Positions 26,124-35,176 are shown, numbered from the stretch's first letter. The stretch is 64,000 nucleotides of DNA from Telmatobacter sp. DSM 110680 (GCF_039994875.1 NZ_CP121196.1:1116001-1180000); one strand, 5' to 3'. Program-made: numbers and translations. Notes: generated by a model not told the origin, from the sequence alone.

Positions 26124-26450
26124 ATGGCACACCACGATAAACAAGGTTTTCTGTCTTCATTATTCGGGAAGAAAAAGCGGAAGGAAGAAGAAGAAGCTGC
26201 GCATCTGGAATTGAGACACAGGATTGAAGAGCGGATCCAGCAAGTGCTTGCAGAATCTATAGAAATCCCTAAGGTACTCAGGTTGGAGGAGAAACGCGCC
26301 GAAGTGACCACGCCGGAAGCGGAAGGCGAGACTCCGGTTGATCTCTTCCCGATCTCCGCGAGCGTGATTTCTATTCGCAAGGCTCCTGTTCAGGATTTTC
26401 TTCTTTCGAGCTTCGAAAATCCGCGGTCTTACGCGGCGAACGAACGGTAA
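26124..26450 (+). CDS. Hypothetical charged protein
   Basis: A 108-residue protein starting MAHHDKQGFLSSLFGKKKRKEEEEAAHLEL. It has a Lys-rich patch (residues 17-21), a charged helix with probable coiled-coil character (20-50) and a less charged C-terminus. No signal peptide or known domain is recognised. AAGGAG lies 11 bases before the ATG; a TTG at 26043 opens a longer frame without support. It is followed by a strong terminator, so it is probably transcribed alone. Confidence 0.55.
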   Translation: MAHHDKQGFLSSLFGKKKRKEEEEAAHLELRHRIEERIQQVLAESIEIPKVLRLEEKRAEVTTPEAEGETPVDLFPISASVISIRKAPVQDFLLSSFENPRSYAANER

Positions 26451-26563
26451 CGTCTCGAGCCATTGGCTTCAGCCTTGAGGATCGGAATGACACCCCGGCT
26501 TCAACCGCATGTCTGCTTAAAAAAGTAGCTCTCCGAATCTGACTCAAGAATCGTGGTGCAAGT

Positions 26564-26593
26564 CCCGAGGCCGAATGCCTCGGGTTTTGTTTT
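26564..26593 (+). terminator. intrinsic terminator
   Basis: CCCGAGGC (26564-26571) pairs perfectly with GCCTCGGG (26577-26584) around CGAAT, followed by TTTTGTTTT. It is 114 bp after the 26124-26450 gene. The 26451-26790 stretch holds nothing else that I can support. Confidence 0.85.
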
Positions 26594-26790
26594 CGTATCC
26601 GAATGTTCGGTATGAATCGGGTTGATTCGACTTCGCTTAATTCGTTGTGGTCTCGACAGGCCAAGGTGCATGATCAGTTTCAGAGCAGCCGAAGGAACAG
26701 GTGGCTCGTGGCGACTCGGCTTTGATCTTGGGCTAATCGAGCGGACGCGCTGCTGATAGTACGCATCACACTTCGCGGGCGAGGATTGGA

Positions 26791-28191
26791 ATGGCGAAGG
26801 CAGACGATGCAGAATTGCTTGAGGTTGCGGGGCGGGTGGTGCGCATCAGCAGCCCGCAGAAGCCTTACTTTACGCGCGGCGTAAAGCTGACCAAGCTGGA
26901 CATTGTTCGCTACTTTTTGGCGGTGGCGCCGGGGGCGCTACGGGGGATCGTGGATCGACCCGTGGTGTTGAAGCGGTTTGTGAATGGCGCTGAAGCGGAG
27001 CCGTTCTACCAGAAACGCGCACCCAGCGATCTGCCGGAGTGGATGCGGACGGTGACGCTGTCATTTCCCTCCGGTCGAACTGCGGAAGAAGTGGTCGTGG
27101 ATGACGCCGCCGGCCTGGCGTGGATCGTAAACCTTGGCTGCATGGAGTTGCACCCGCACCCGGTGCGCAGCGGAGACTTGGATCATCCGGATGAGTTGCG
27201 GGTGGACCTTGATCCGCAGCCTGGCGTTGAGTGGAACGACGTGAGGGCGGTAGCGATGGAGGTCAAGTCGCTGCTGGAGGAACTGGGTTTGCGGGGGTGG
27301 CCGAAGACCAGCGGGTCGCGCGGCATCCATATCAACGTGCGGATCAGGCCCCGGTGGAGTTTTACGGAGGTTCGCAAAGCGGCATTGGCGCTGGCGCGTG
27401 CAGTGGAGAAGCGATGTTCGCTGGCGAGCAGCAAGTGGTGGAAGGAAGAACGGCATGGCGTCTTTCTGGATTACAACCAAAACGCGAAGGACCGGACGAC
27501 TTGTTCTGCCTATTCGGTGAGGCCGCTGCCGGATGCACGCGTCAGCACTCCCTTGGGCTGGGACGAGGTGATGACGTGCGATCCCGCCGACTTTACCGTG
27601 CTCACCGTACCGGATCGGCTGGCGAAGATCGGCGATCCGCATGCACCGATGGATCAGTACGCGGGAGTGCTGGATGCGCTGCTGGAGATGGCTGCTCGCG
27701 ATGAGGCAGATGGGATCGGCGACGCGCCGTGGCCGCCGCATTTCGCCAAGATGGAGGGAGAGGCCAAGCGTGTTGCCCCCTCCCGGGCTAAACCATTCTC
27801 TGATCAGCTTCAGGAAGGCTTCGGCGAACATCGGTTCCGTCGACAATCGCCGAAAAAAGCGGCCCCACCGAAGGAAGCGGCGTCTGAATCTTCTCCACCA
27901 AAGCCAAAGCGCGCTGCCCGTGTTCCGAAAATGCCGCTCATCATCGTCGCGCAAAGTCCTGACAAAGCAGCTGCAGAAACCGGGTTGGAGCGCTGGAAGC
28001 AGCAGCATCCCGAGGCTGCAAAGTTGCTGGCTCCAGACGATGTGCTAGTGGATCGGATGCGGGGGACTGCGTACGTCTGGTATCGGATTCGGGTGAACCT
28101 GCGGAATGTGCCGGAGGCCTCGCGGCCCGCGCAAGGAGTGCCTGATCCAGATGATGACCCTACAAGACAATGGAAGGAAGCGAAGGGTTGA
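26791..28191 (+). CDS. LigD-type polymerase domain protein, stand-alone
   Basis: A 466-residue protein whose first 300 residues form the archaeo-eukaryotic-primase-like polymerase domain of the NHEJ protein LigD: SSPQKPYFTRGVKLTKLDIVRYF, DELRVDLDPQPG (the catalytic aspartates), KTSGSRGIHINVRI (the SGxxGxH motif) and HGVFLDYNQNAKDRTTCSAYSVR. It should add nucleotides at DNA ends. No ligase or nuclease domain is fused; residues 320-466 are a low-complexity Lys/Pro-rich linker plus a short domain (RMRGTAYVWYRIRVNLRNV). No ku or ligase gene is in the window. It has a GAGG upstream of the ATG. Confidence 0.85.
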   Translation: MAKADDAELLEVAGRVVRISSPQKPYFTRGVKLTKLDIVRYFLAVAPGALRGIVDRPVVLKRFVNGAEAEPFYQKRAPSDLPEWMRTVTLSFPSGRTAEEVVVDDAAGLAWIVNLGCMELHPHPVRSGDLDHPDELRVDLDPQPGVEWNDVRAVAMEVKSLLEELGLRGWPKTSGSRGIHINVRIRPRWSFTEVRKAALALARAVEKRCSLASSKWWKEERHGVFLDYNQNAKDRTTCSAYSVRPLPDARVSTPLGWDEVMTCDPADFTVLTVPDRLAKIGDPHAPMDQYAGVLDALLEMAARDEADGIGDAPWPPHFAKMEGEAKRVAPSRAKPFSDQLQEGFGEHRFRRQSPKKAAPPKEAASESSPPKPKRAARVPKMPLIIVAQSPDKAAAETGLERWKQQHPEAAKLLAPDDVLVDRMRGTAYVWYRIRVNLRNVPEASRPAQGVPDPDDDPTRQWKEAKG

Positions 28192-28329
28192 TTCTCAGTT
28201 TTGGACCCCGGAGATTTGGCCGACAGGGAAATCTTTGTGCCGCTTGGTAGCAAAAACGCAAGTCTCAGATACAACATTAAGGCACCCCGCGGAGAGGCAG
28301 AGGTCTCTGCTCTCTCCGCTCGCCAAGCG

Positions 28330-29235
28330 TTACGGGTGCTTAATGAACTTGCCCGTCTGGAGTTCGTGCATCGCCTGATTCAGCTCGGCCTGAGTGTTCA
28401 TCACGATCGGGCCGTACCACGCTACCGGTTCCTCGAGCGGTTTGCCCGAGACGAGCAGGAAACGAATGCCTTCCGGCCCGGCCTTGACGACAATCTCATC
28501 TCCACGATCGAAGAGCACGAGCGAATGGTTTTTCGCGTCGTACTTTGCCGGTGCATTGGGATCGACAGCCGACTCAGTGAGAACGGCTTTCGGGTCCGAT
28601 GCGTCGCGGAAGGTGCCAGCGCCGGCGAAGACGTAGGCGAATGCGTTACGCGTGACCTCAACCTTGATGCGGCGCAGTTTGTTGGGTGGCACCGAGATAT
28701 CAACGTAGTTGGGGTCAGCGGCGACTCCTTCGACCGGTCCGCGCTTGCCCCAGAACTCGCCTACAATGATGCGGGCTTTCGTTCCGTCGTCCTCAGTTAC
28801 CTCGGGTATTGCAGCAGACGGGATGTCCTGGTAGCGGGGGTCGGTCATCTTCAAAGAAGCGGGCAGGTTGGCCCACAACTGGAAGCCGTGCATGCGGCCG
28901 TTGGCATCGCCTTTGGGCATTTCCTGGTGGAGAATGCCGCTGCCTGCGGTCATCCATTGGACGTCACCTGCAGTCATTTTTCCCTTGTTGCCAAGCGAGT
29001 CGCCGTGCGCGACCTCGCCGGCTAGCACGTATGTGATGGTCTCAATGCCGCGATGCGGATGCCAAGGGAAGCCAGCGAGGTAGTCCGCAGGGTTCTCGTT
29101 GCGGAAATCGTCGAGCAGGAGGAATGGATCGAAGTCCTTGGTTTTGCCGAAACCGAAGGCGCGCTGGAGTTTGACGCCCGCTCCTTCGATGGTGGGCTTG
29201 GTTTCAAGAATCTGTTTGACCGCGCGAAGAGACAT
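28330..29235 (-). CDS. Pirin family protein
   Basis: A 301-residue pirin (double cupin): GFGKTKDFDPFLLLDDFRNENPADYLAGFPWHPHRGIETITYVLAGEVAHGDS carries the metal ligands HxH and H, and DVQWMTAGSGILHQEMPKG the fourth (Glu). Bacterial pirins act as quercetinase-like dioxygenases or redox-linked regulators; which applies here is unknown. The ATG at 29235 is preferred because GAGGT lies five bases upstream. The upstream DNA shares a segment of about 45 bp with that of the YceI gene, including GTTGCAAC. Confidence 0.93.
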   Translation of the reverse strand: MSLRAVKQILETKPTIEGAGVKLQRAFGFGKTKDFDPFLLLDDFRNENPADYLAGFPWHPHRGIETITYVLAGEVAHGDSLGNKGKMTAGDVQWMTAGSGILHQEMPKGDANGRMHGFQLWANLPASLKMTDPRYQDIPSAAIPEVTEDDGTKARIIVGEFWGKRGPVEGVAADPNYVDISVPPNKLRRIKVEVTRNAFAYVFAGAGTFRDASDPKAVLTESAVDPNAPAKYDAKNHSLVLFDRGDEIVVKAGPEGIRFLLVSGKPLEEPVAWYGPIVMNTQAELNQAMHELQTGKFIKHP

Positions 29236-29260
29236 GGTGACCTCACTTTTTGCCTTACAC

Positions 29261-29308
29261 ATGATTAGATACGCGAGGAAGATATTCGTTGCAACAAGTA
29301 GTTTTTGG
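29261..29308 (-). promoter_or_regulatory. GTTGCAAC operator/promoter segment upstream of pirin
   Basis: The minus strand reads CTTGTTGCAACG centred on the palindrome GTTGCAAC (29288-29295), then ATATCTTCCTCGCG. The same order, with few changes, precedes the YceI gene. MarR-type regulators commonly bind such palindromes; no such gene is nearby, so the binding protein is unknown. Confidence 0.55.
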
Positions 29309-29399
29309 TGGTCAGTGGTCCTTGCTCAGGCGGGAGATGGGGTAGTTGAGCAAGCCTGCCGGTCCGCTTGTCAGGCTGACCACCGATCACTGACCACTG
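29307..29399. repeat. inverted pair of heptamer arrays upstream of pirin
   Basis: The left arm reads GGTGGTC, AGTGGTC (29307-29320); the right arm reads CTGACCA, CCGATCA, CTGACCA (29376-29396), the same unit inverted. The 55-bp spacer contains its own inverted pair, CTTGCTCA and TGAGCAAG. Layout and unit match the element at 1881-1987. It ends four bp from the YceI stop codon. Confidence 0.75.
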
Positions 29400-29403
29400 C
29401 TAT

Positions 29404-29961
29404 TTAGGCCTTTATGAACTGGACTTCGAGGGTGATTTGAACGTCGTCCCCAACCAGGAGGCCGCCGGTTTCGAGGGCAGCGTTCCAATTCAAGCCAAAG
29501 TCTTTGCGGCTGATCTTGGCCGTGGCAGATAGGCCGATACGGGTGTTGCCCCATGGGTCTTTGGCGGGGGCACTCGGGCCGTCGACTACGAAGACCTGTT
29601 GGCGCGTCTGGCCGTGGAGGGAAAGATCGCCGGTGACGTTGTATCCCCCGTCGCCATTGGGCTTGACCGAGGTGGACTTGAAGGTCATCACCGGGTACTG
29701 CTCGGAGTCAAAGAAGTCGGCGCTTTTGAGGTGGGCGTCGCGCTGAGTGTCGCCAGTGCTGATGGTGGCGATATCGATCGAAGCCTCAACAGTAGAGAGG
29801 GTGGGGTCCGTTGGGTTTTCATAGAGCGTGCCGGAAAGGCCGGTGAAACTTCCTTTTACGTTTGAGATCATCATGTGCTTGACCTTGAACTCGGCGTGGG
29901 AGTGGGCAGGGTCGAGCTTCCAGGTGGTGATTGCTGCGGGGGATTGGGTCGAACTGGCCAT
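29404..29961 (-). CDS. YceI family protein
   Basis: A 185-residue lipocalin-like YceI protein: TTWKLDPAHSHAEFKVKHMMISNVKGSFTGLSG at the start, IDIATISTGDTQRDAHLKSADFFDSEQYPVMTFKS in the middle and DDVQITLEVQFIKA at the end. YceI proteins bind isoprenoid-like lipids in a beta-barrel; a signal peptide is missing here, so this copy is likely cytoplasmic. AAGGAG precedes the ATG. The upstream DNA matches that of the pirin gene, suggesting common regulation. Confidence 0.92.
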   Translation of the reverse strand: MASSTQSPAAITTWKLDPAHSHAEFKVKHMMISNVKGSFTGLSGTLYENPTDPTLSTVEASIDIATISTGDTQRDAHLKSADFFDSEQYPVMTFKSTSVKPNGDGGYNVTGDLSLHGQTRQQVFVVDGPSAPAKDPWGNTRIGLSATAKISRKDFGLNWNAALETGGLLVGDDVQITLEVQFIKA

Positions 29962-29980
29962 GGGTGGCTCCTTTCAATTG

Positions 29981-30027
29981 TCTTGGATGCGCGAGGGAGA
30001 TAGTTGTTGCAACAAATATTTTTAGGA
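29981..30027 (-). promoter_or_regulatory. GTTGCAAC operator/promoter segment upstream of YceI gene
   Basis: TTGTTGCAACAA at 30004-30015 is a perfect 12-bp palindrome. On the minus strand it is followed by CTATCTCCCTCGCGCATC, near-identical to the pirin upstream region (CCTCGCG and the TATCT stretch conserved in order and spacing). Confidence 0.6.
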
Positions 30028-30054
30028 TAGGGATTAGGTGAGGGAGCAGGGGCC
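30024..30054. repeat. short 7-bp-period tract, degenerate
   Basis: AGGGATT, AGGTGAG, GGAGCAG, GGG read as imperfect heptamers next to the YceI promoter; the unit resembles the complement of the TCCCTAA-type tract at 430-450. Confidence 0.4.
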
Positions 30055-30089
30055 AAAAAGCTGGAATTTCTGCCCTGACTCTATCGGTC

Positions 30090-32864
30090 CTAGCGAGGAA
30101 GTTGTTTGCCGCCGATGATGGTGAATGTTACGGACTGGACAGACGAGGCCGTGTCGCCGTCGTATTGAGATCCGCCTAGAGAAAACTTGTAGTTGCCCGG
30201 CGTTACGGCGCGAATTCCCTTCTCGTCGACTTGCGAGAGGGTGCGGGCGTCGAGAGTGAATGTGATGTGACGGGTTTCTCCGGGGTTGAGGTGGACGCGC
30301 TGGAAGCCTGCGAGCGCGAGTTTGGGCGAAACAGATGATTGTGGGGGGATCAGGTAAAGCTCAGATACCTCATCGCTGGGGATTGAGCCGGTATTCTTCA
30401 CGTCGGCTTCCAAGGTCAGCGGATCGCCTGCGTTGAGGGTCTTGGTTGAAAGCTTGAGGTCGGTGTAGGAGAAGGTGGAGTAGCTGAGGCCGTCGCCGAA
30501 TGCGAAAAGAGGCTTGCCCTTGAAGTAGCGGTAGGTGCGATTGGCCATGGAATAGTCGTCAAAAGCAGGAAGCTGATCGATGCCGCTGTAAAACGTGACG
30601 GGGAGGCGACCCGCGGGATTGCTTTTTCCGCTGAGGGTTTCCGCGATAGCTTGGCCTCCGGATTGGCCTGGGTACCAGGCTTCGAGGAGGGCGCGAGCGT
30701 TGTCTTTTGCCCAGTTCACGGCAAGGGCGCTGCCGTTGAGTAGAACGACGACCATGGGCTTGCCGGTTTTAGCGACGGCTTCGAGCATTTCCTGTTGAAC
30801 GTCCGGCAGGTTGATGTCGGTTCGGTCGCCGCCGGAGAAGCCCTTGGCGTCCACCTTCATCTCTTCGCCTTCGAGGCGCGGCGTAAGGCCGACGAAGGCG
30901 ACGACGACGTCGGCTTTGTTTGCGGCGGCAACAGCCAAGTCTTGGAGCAGCTCGTGGCGCGGACTCCACTCGAAGGCAATGCCGGAGCCGGGAATACGGG
31001 CAGTCTGGATGTACTCGATGCGGATGTCGTGGGGGCGGGTGTCGGCGAACGGAATGTTGAAATGCTGGATCGCTCCGTAATTGCGGCCGGAGGGCGGGAG
31101 CTTGTTGGTCGTTAGTGATGGCGGTGCGTCGGGCACGAGCTGCTTGCCGTCGAGATAGAAGGCGAACTTTACCTTGCCGCCGCAGGGATAGCAAAAGGGG
31201 AGGCGGAGCTGGAGGTTAAGCGTTTCTGGAACGGGCGCAGCAAAGGTTCCAATCCAGCGAACGGCGAACGCCTGGGTTATGGTGTCACGAGGCTCTACAG
31301 GGTTGGCGAAGGCCCAGTCAAAGTCGATTTGCCTATCGACGCGCGAGAATGCCGGCAATCCTTCAAAACCACCGTGGGCGTAGTAGTCGGCATAAAGACC
31401 GCTGCCAGAGAGGCTTGTGGGTACGCCCGGAGGATTTGTGGGTAGTCCAAGCATGGTGCGCGGAACGGGTAGTTCGCCGCCCATGATGTAGGGCGCCCCC
31501 TGTGCATAGAGGACGTGTTCGTGGCCGAATTCCTGTTCGATGCCGTCGATGGGGAGGATAGGGCGAAGCGGGATGGCGTTGTAGTTGCCTTCGAGAGCTA
31601 TGTGGGATCCGGCGAGCGGGCCGATGACGGCGATGGTTTTTTCCCTGGCGGGATCAAGAGGGAGAAAGCGGTCCTCGTTTTTGAGCAGAACCAGCGATTC
31701 GCGGGCGGCGCGAAGGGCGAGGGCGACGTGTTCAGGAGAGTCGACGACCGAGTACGGAATGGAGGAGAAGGGGACCACATTGGGGGTATCGAACATGCCC
31801 AGTTTCATCCGGGCGGTAAAAAGGCGCTTCACAGAGACGTCGAGTTGAGCTTCGGTGAGGAGGCCTTTGTGGACGGCGTCGGTCAGCTTGAGGTATTCGG
31901 TTCCGCAGTCGGTGTCGGTTCCGGCGAGGATGCCCGCAGCTGAGCCGGCTGCGAAGTCCGTGGAGTAGTGATGGCCGTAGGGCTCAGAGAAGTCGCCGAT
32001 AGCGCCGCAGTCGGAGGTGATAAAGCCGTTGAAATGCCAATCGCCGCGGAGGATGTCGCCGAGGAGCATTTTGCTGGCGCATGCGGGGACGTTGTCGATG
32101 GCGTTATAGGCGCACATGAGAGAGTCGGCGTGGCCCTCGGTGATGGTAGCGCGGAAGGCGGGCAAATACGTATCCCAGAGGTCGTGCGGAGTGGGATCGA
32201 CATTAGCCTTGTGGCGCGTAGATTCAGGTCCGCTGTGAACGGCATAGTGCTTGGGCGTGGCGATAGCGCGGAAGTATTTTGGGTCGTCCCCTTGAATGCC
32301 CTGAACGAATGCAGTGCCGAGACGGGCGGTGAGGAAAGGATCTTCGCCATAGGTCTCCTGGCCTCGGCCCCAGCGCGGATCGCGAAATATGTTGATGTTG
32401 GGCGACCAGATGGTGAGGCCGAAGTAGCGATCGTGATTGTTATGGGCGATGGCGTCGTTGTATTTCGCTCGAGCTTCTGTCGAGACGACTTCGCCAATCG
32501 AGTGAAGAAGTGGTGCGTCCCATGTGGCGGCGTTGCCGATGGCTTGCGGGAACATGGTGGCAAAGCCGGAGCGAGCGATGCCGTGGAGGCCTTCGTTCCA
32601 CCAGTTGTAAGCGGGTATATCCAGGCGCGGGATCGGCGCGGCGCGGTCAATAAGCTGGGAGACTTTCTCTTCCAAGGTGAGGCGGCCAACTAGATCGTCG
32701 ACGCGTTTCTCGATGGGAAGTGAGGGGTCGCGGAAGGGGAGGGCAGCTGCCGCTTTGATTTGCTCCTCTGTGGGTGGTGGAGTCAGAGTCTGCGCGCGAG
32801 CTTGCGCCGCTGCGGTGAGAGGGAACAGGAAGGCTATGGCGAGCACGGCTGGATGCAGGCGCAT
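30090..32864 (-). CDS. Glycoside hydrolase family 3 with PA14 insertion
   Basis: A 924-residue exported beta-glycosidase, beta-glucosidase or beta-xylosidase. After the signal peptide (MRLHPAVLAIAFLFPLTAAAQA) comes the GH3 N-terminal TIM barrel with the KHYAVHSGPESTRH segment and the nucleophile in GFITSDCGAIGDF; the second alpha/beta domain (ARESLVLLKNEDRFLPL) is interrupted by a PA14-type beta domain (residues about 480-620, SGLYADYYAHGGFEGLPAF), and a fibronectin-III-like domain ends the protein. The TSDCGA form of the nucleophile motif is common in xylosidase-like members. The ATG at 32864 is chosen because GGAGA lies nine bases before it and the signal peptide begins there. Confidence 0.9.
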   Translation of the reverse strand: MRLHPAVLAIAFLFPLTAAAQARAQTLTPPPTEEQIKAAAALPFRDPSLPIEKRVDDLVGRLTLEEKVSQLIDRAAPIPRLDIPAYNWWNEGLHGIARSGFATMFPQAIGNAATWDAPLLHSIGEVVSTEARAKYNDAIAHNNHDRYFGLTIWSPNINIFRDPRWGRGQETYGEDPFLTARLGTAFVQGIQGDDPKYFRAIATPKHYAVHSGPESTRHKANVDPTPHDLWDTYLPAFRATITEGHADSLMCAYNAIDNVPACASKMLLGDILRGDWHFNGFITSDCGAIGDFSEPYGHHYSTDFAAGSAAGILAGTDTDCGTEYLKLTDAVHKGLLTEAQLDVSVKRLFTARMKLGMFDTPNVVPFSSIPYSVVDSPEHVALALRAARESLVLLKNEDRFLPLDPAREKTIAVIGPLAGSHIALEGNYNAIPLRPILPIDGIEQEFGHEHVLYAQGAPYIMGGELPVPRTMLGLPTNPPGVPTSLSGSGLYADYYAHGGFEGLPAFSRVDRQIDFDWAFANPVEPRDTITQAFAVRWIGTFAAPVPETLNLQLRLPFCYPCGGKVKFAFYLDGKQLVPDAPPSLTTNKLPPSGRNYGAIQHFNIPFADTRPHDIRIEYIQTARIPGSGIAFEWSPRHELLQDLAVAAANKADVVVAFVGLTPRLEGEEMKVDAKGFSGGDRTDINLPDVQQEMLEAVAKTGKPMVVVLLNGSALAVNWAKDNARALLEAWYPGQSGGQAIAETLSGKSNPAGRLPVTFYSGIDQLPAFDDYSMANRTYRYFKGKPLFAFGDGLSYSTFSYTDLKLSTKTLNAGDPLTLEADVKNTGSIPSDEVSELYLIPPQSSVSPKLALAGFQRVHLNPGETRHITFTLDARTLSQVDEKGIRAVTPGNYKFSLGGSQYDGDTASSVQSVTFTIIGGKQLPR

Positions 32865-33004
32865 GAGGATCATTCTCCGAAGAGCCATAGTAAGGCGCGA
32901 GGGCAATCGTCACAAAGGTCGGCTTGCTTGCCAACCTGGCGAACTACAATTCGGGTGAATTGATCCATGGCTGGAATTGTTGATTGAAACGAGGAGGATC
33001 CGTG

Positions 33005-34966
33005 ATGAGGATTCGGCTAAAAAGACTTGCGTTGGAAGGCGTGACGCTCGCCTTCGCTGCGGTGATGGCGGTAGGACAGGCGAAGCCGGCGCATGGACCA
33101 TTTACTGCGAAGGACTGGGCCGGGCTGCATAGTGCGCATGCTGCGGCGATGAGCGCGAATGGAACGATTTTGTATGGCGTGGCGTTTGGGGCAGAGAAGG
33201 GGCCCACGCATACGGAGTGGTGGACGGTTGGCGCTGACGGGAATAACGCGAAAAAGCTCGAGATGCCGGATGGATTTCATCCCATGGGATATACGCGCGA
33301 TGGGCAGAGCCTCTACGGCGGATGGAAGGTGAACGACCATCAGCAGTTCGCGGTGTTCGCGGTGAAGGAGGGAAAGATTGCATCTGCGCCAACGGTGATT
33401 GTGGCGTTGCCGCGAGGAGTCGGGTCGGCGAGCCCATCGCCGGATGGGAAGCGATTTGCGATGACGGCCGATCCGCGAGAACCAGACCCGCTGGAAAACT
33501 CCAGGCATGTACAGGAGCCGGAGGAAACGAGCCTCTACGTGGTGAACGCGAACGGGACTGATGGCGCATGGTGGTGCAAAGACCTGAAGTACATTTCGGG
33601 AGCGATCACGGTGGGCGGGGGCGCAAGCGCGGCGGCGTGGAGTGCAGATTCGCAATCTCTGGCAGTGTTGTCGCAGGTGCCGCGGATCGGGCATCACGAG
33701 GTGGGCTCGATGATCGACGTTTGCAGTGCGTCGGGTTCTCGTCACGTTGCGAATATCGCAAATTCAGTAAATGGAATTGCCTGGGTGAATGGCGGGAAGG
33801 ACCTGGCGTTTTTGTCTACCAAGTCGCTGGTTCTGACTCCGGAGCATGTTTGGACCGTGCCTGCGGCAGGGGGAACCGCTGAGGATCGGACGCCGGATTT
33901 GAATGCGACGGCAGTGCAACTAGCGAGCGATGCGAACGGTCGCGTTTGGGTGTCTGTGAACCGTGGCGTGCGCAGCGAGGTGGATGAATTTCGCGATGGG
34001 ATATTGAAGACGGCATATGCCTGGCCGGATGGGATTGTGCGAGGAACGCCAGTTGAGAGTGAGTATGCCGAGGGTTCAGCCGGTGAGCAGTTGGCGTTTA
34101 CGGTGAGCGATCCGACACATATGGGGAATGTGGCTGTGGCAGAGGGCGAACATTTGCGCAAGATCACGCATGAGGGCGATGAGCAACTGAAGGAAATCGA
34201 ACTGGGACTGGTGCAGGTGGTGCAGTGGAAGAGCAAAGGCGGGAGAGCGCTCGAAGGAATTGCGACATTTCCTGCCGGGTATGAAAAAGGGAAGAAGTAT
34301 CCATTCCTAGTGCTGCCGCATGGAGGGCCTGAGGCGAATGATGAACTTGCCTTCGATGCGTTTTCGCGAACCGTTGCGGGACTAGGCTACGTAGTGCTGC
34401 AACCGCAGTATCGCGGATCGACGGGGTATGGTGCGGATTTCCTGGCGGCAATTTATCAACATTTTGGTGATCGTGCGTATGAGGATGTAGATAGCGCTAC
34501 AGACTTCGCAATCGCGCAGGGATGGGCCGATCCGAATCGCCTTGCGATCTTTGGATGGAGTGCCGGCGGGTTCATGACGTCCTGGACTGTGACGCAGACA
34601 GGGCGATACAAGGCTGCGATTGAGGGAGCGGGGATTACGGACTGGGCTCCGTTCCTGTGGACCAGCGATATCGCCCAAGTGGACTATGACGCACGGTGGA
34701 CAGAAGAAGATCCAGCCGCATTCAGCAAGTTCTCTGCGGTGTATTTTGCGAATAAGGTGACGACGCCGTTGCTGATTTTGCATGGCGAAGCCGACCAGCG
34801 TGTACCCACATTTCAAGGGACAGAGTATTTCCAGCTTCTGGCTGCGCGGGGCAAGACGGTGCGAATGGTGACGTATCCGGGGTCGCCGCATTTTCCTGTG
34901 CTGTGGGAACAGCGGCTGGATGTTATGCAGGAGTTGGCGGAGTGGCTGGCTAAGTACAACAAGTAG
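33005..34966 (+). CDS. S9 family peptidase (prolyl oligopeptidase-like)
   Basis: A 653-residue exported serine peptidase: signal peptide MRIRLKRLALEGVTLAFAAVMAVGQA, a beta-propeller of WD/PD40-type repeats (SASPSPDGKRFAM and similar), then an alpha/beta hydrolase with FGWSAGGFMTSW (Ser), GEADQRVP (Asp) and GSPHFPVLW (His). It is closer to acylaminoacyl-peptidase-type members than to DPP-IV because the EE motif is absent. AGGAGG lies upstream of the ATG at 33005. Divergent from the GH3 gene; the 140-bp gap probably holds both promoters. Confidence 0.88.
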   Translation: MRIRLKRLALEGVTLAFAAVMAVGQAKPAHGPFTAKDWAGLHSAHAAAMSANGTILYGVAFGAEKGPTHTEWWTVGADGNNAKKLEMPDGFHPMGYTRDGQSLYGGWKVNDHQQFAVFAVKEGKIASAPTVIVALPRGVGSASPSPDGKRFAMTADPREPDPLENSRHVQEPEETSLYVVNANGTDGAWWCKDLKYISGAITVGGGASAAAWSADSQSLAVLSQVPRIGHHEVGSMIDVCSASGSRHVANIANSVNGIAWVNGGKDLAFLSTKSLVLTPEHVWTVPAAGGTAEDRTPDLNATAVQLASDANGRVWVSVNRGVRSEVDEFRDGILKTAYAWPDGIVRGTPVESEYAEGSAGEQLAFTVSDPTHMGNVAVAEGEHLRKITHEGDEQLKEIELGLVQVVQWKSKGGRALEGIATFPAGYEKGKKYPFLVLPHGGPEANDELAFDAFSRTVAGLGYVVLQPQYRGSTGYGADFLAAIYQHFGDRAYEDVDSATDFAIAQGWADPNRLAIFGWSAGGFMTSWTVTQTGRYKAAIEGAGITDWAPFLWTSDIAQVDYDARWTEEDPAAFSKFSAVYFANKVTTPLLILHGEADQRVPTFQGTEYFQLLAARGKTVRMVTYPGSPHFPVLWEQRLDVMQELAEWLAKYNK

Positions 34967-35176
34967 CTGCGGCAGGCTTCTTAACTGCGCGAATTACCGG
35001 CCATCACTGTTCGATTTCGGACGGTTAGAGATGCTTATGGACGCCGCTACGATGCTGGAGAAGTCGGCAATCGCGGAATTGGCTGAAAGCATTGACAGAC
35101 TTCTCTAGCCTCTTTGGAACTTCACTTGCTTGAATTCCGTAAGACTCGTGTCCCTATCTTCCGGGAGGCATTCAGA

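Noticed and set aside
35030..35108. 25-codon frame (MLMDAATMLEKSAIAELAESIDRLL) upstream of the third ADOP
   Set aside because: The helix-like sequence is appealing, but there is no ribosome binding site, no second feature to support it, and short frames like this are common in this DNA.
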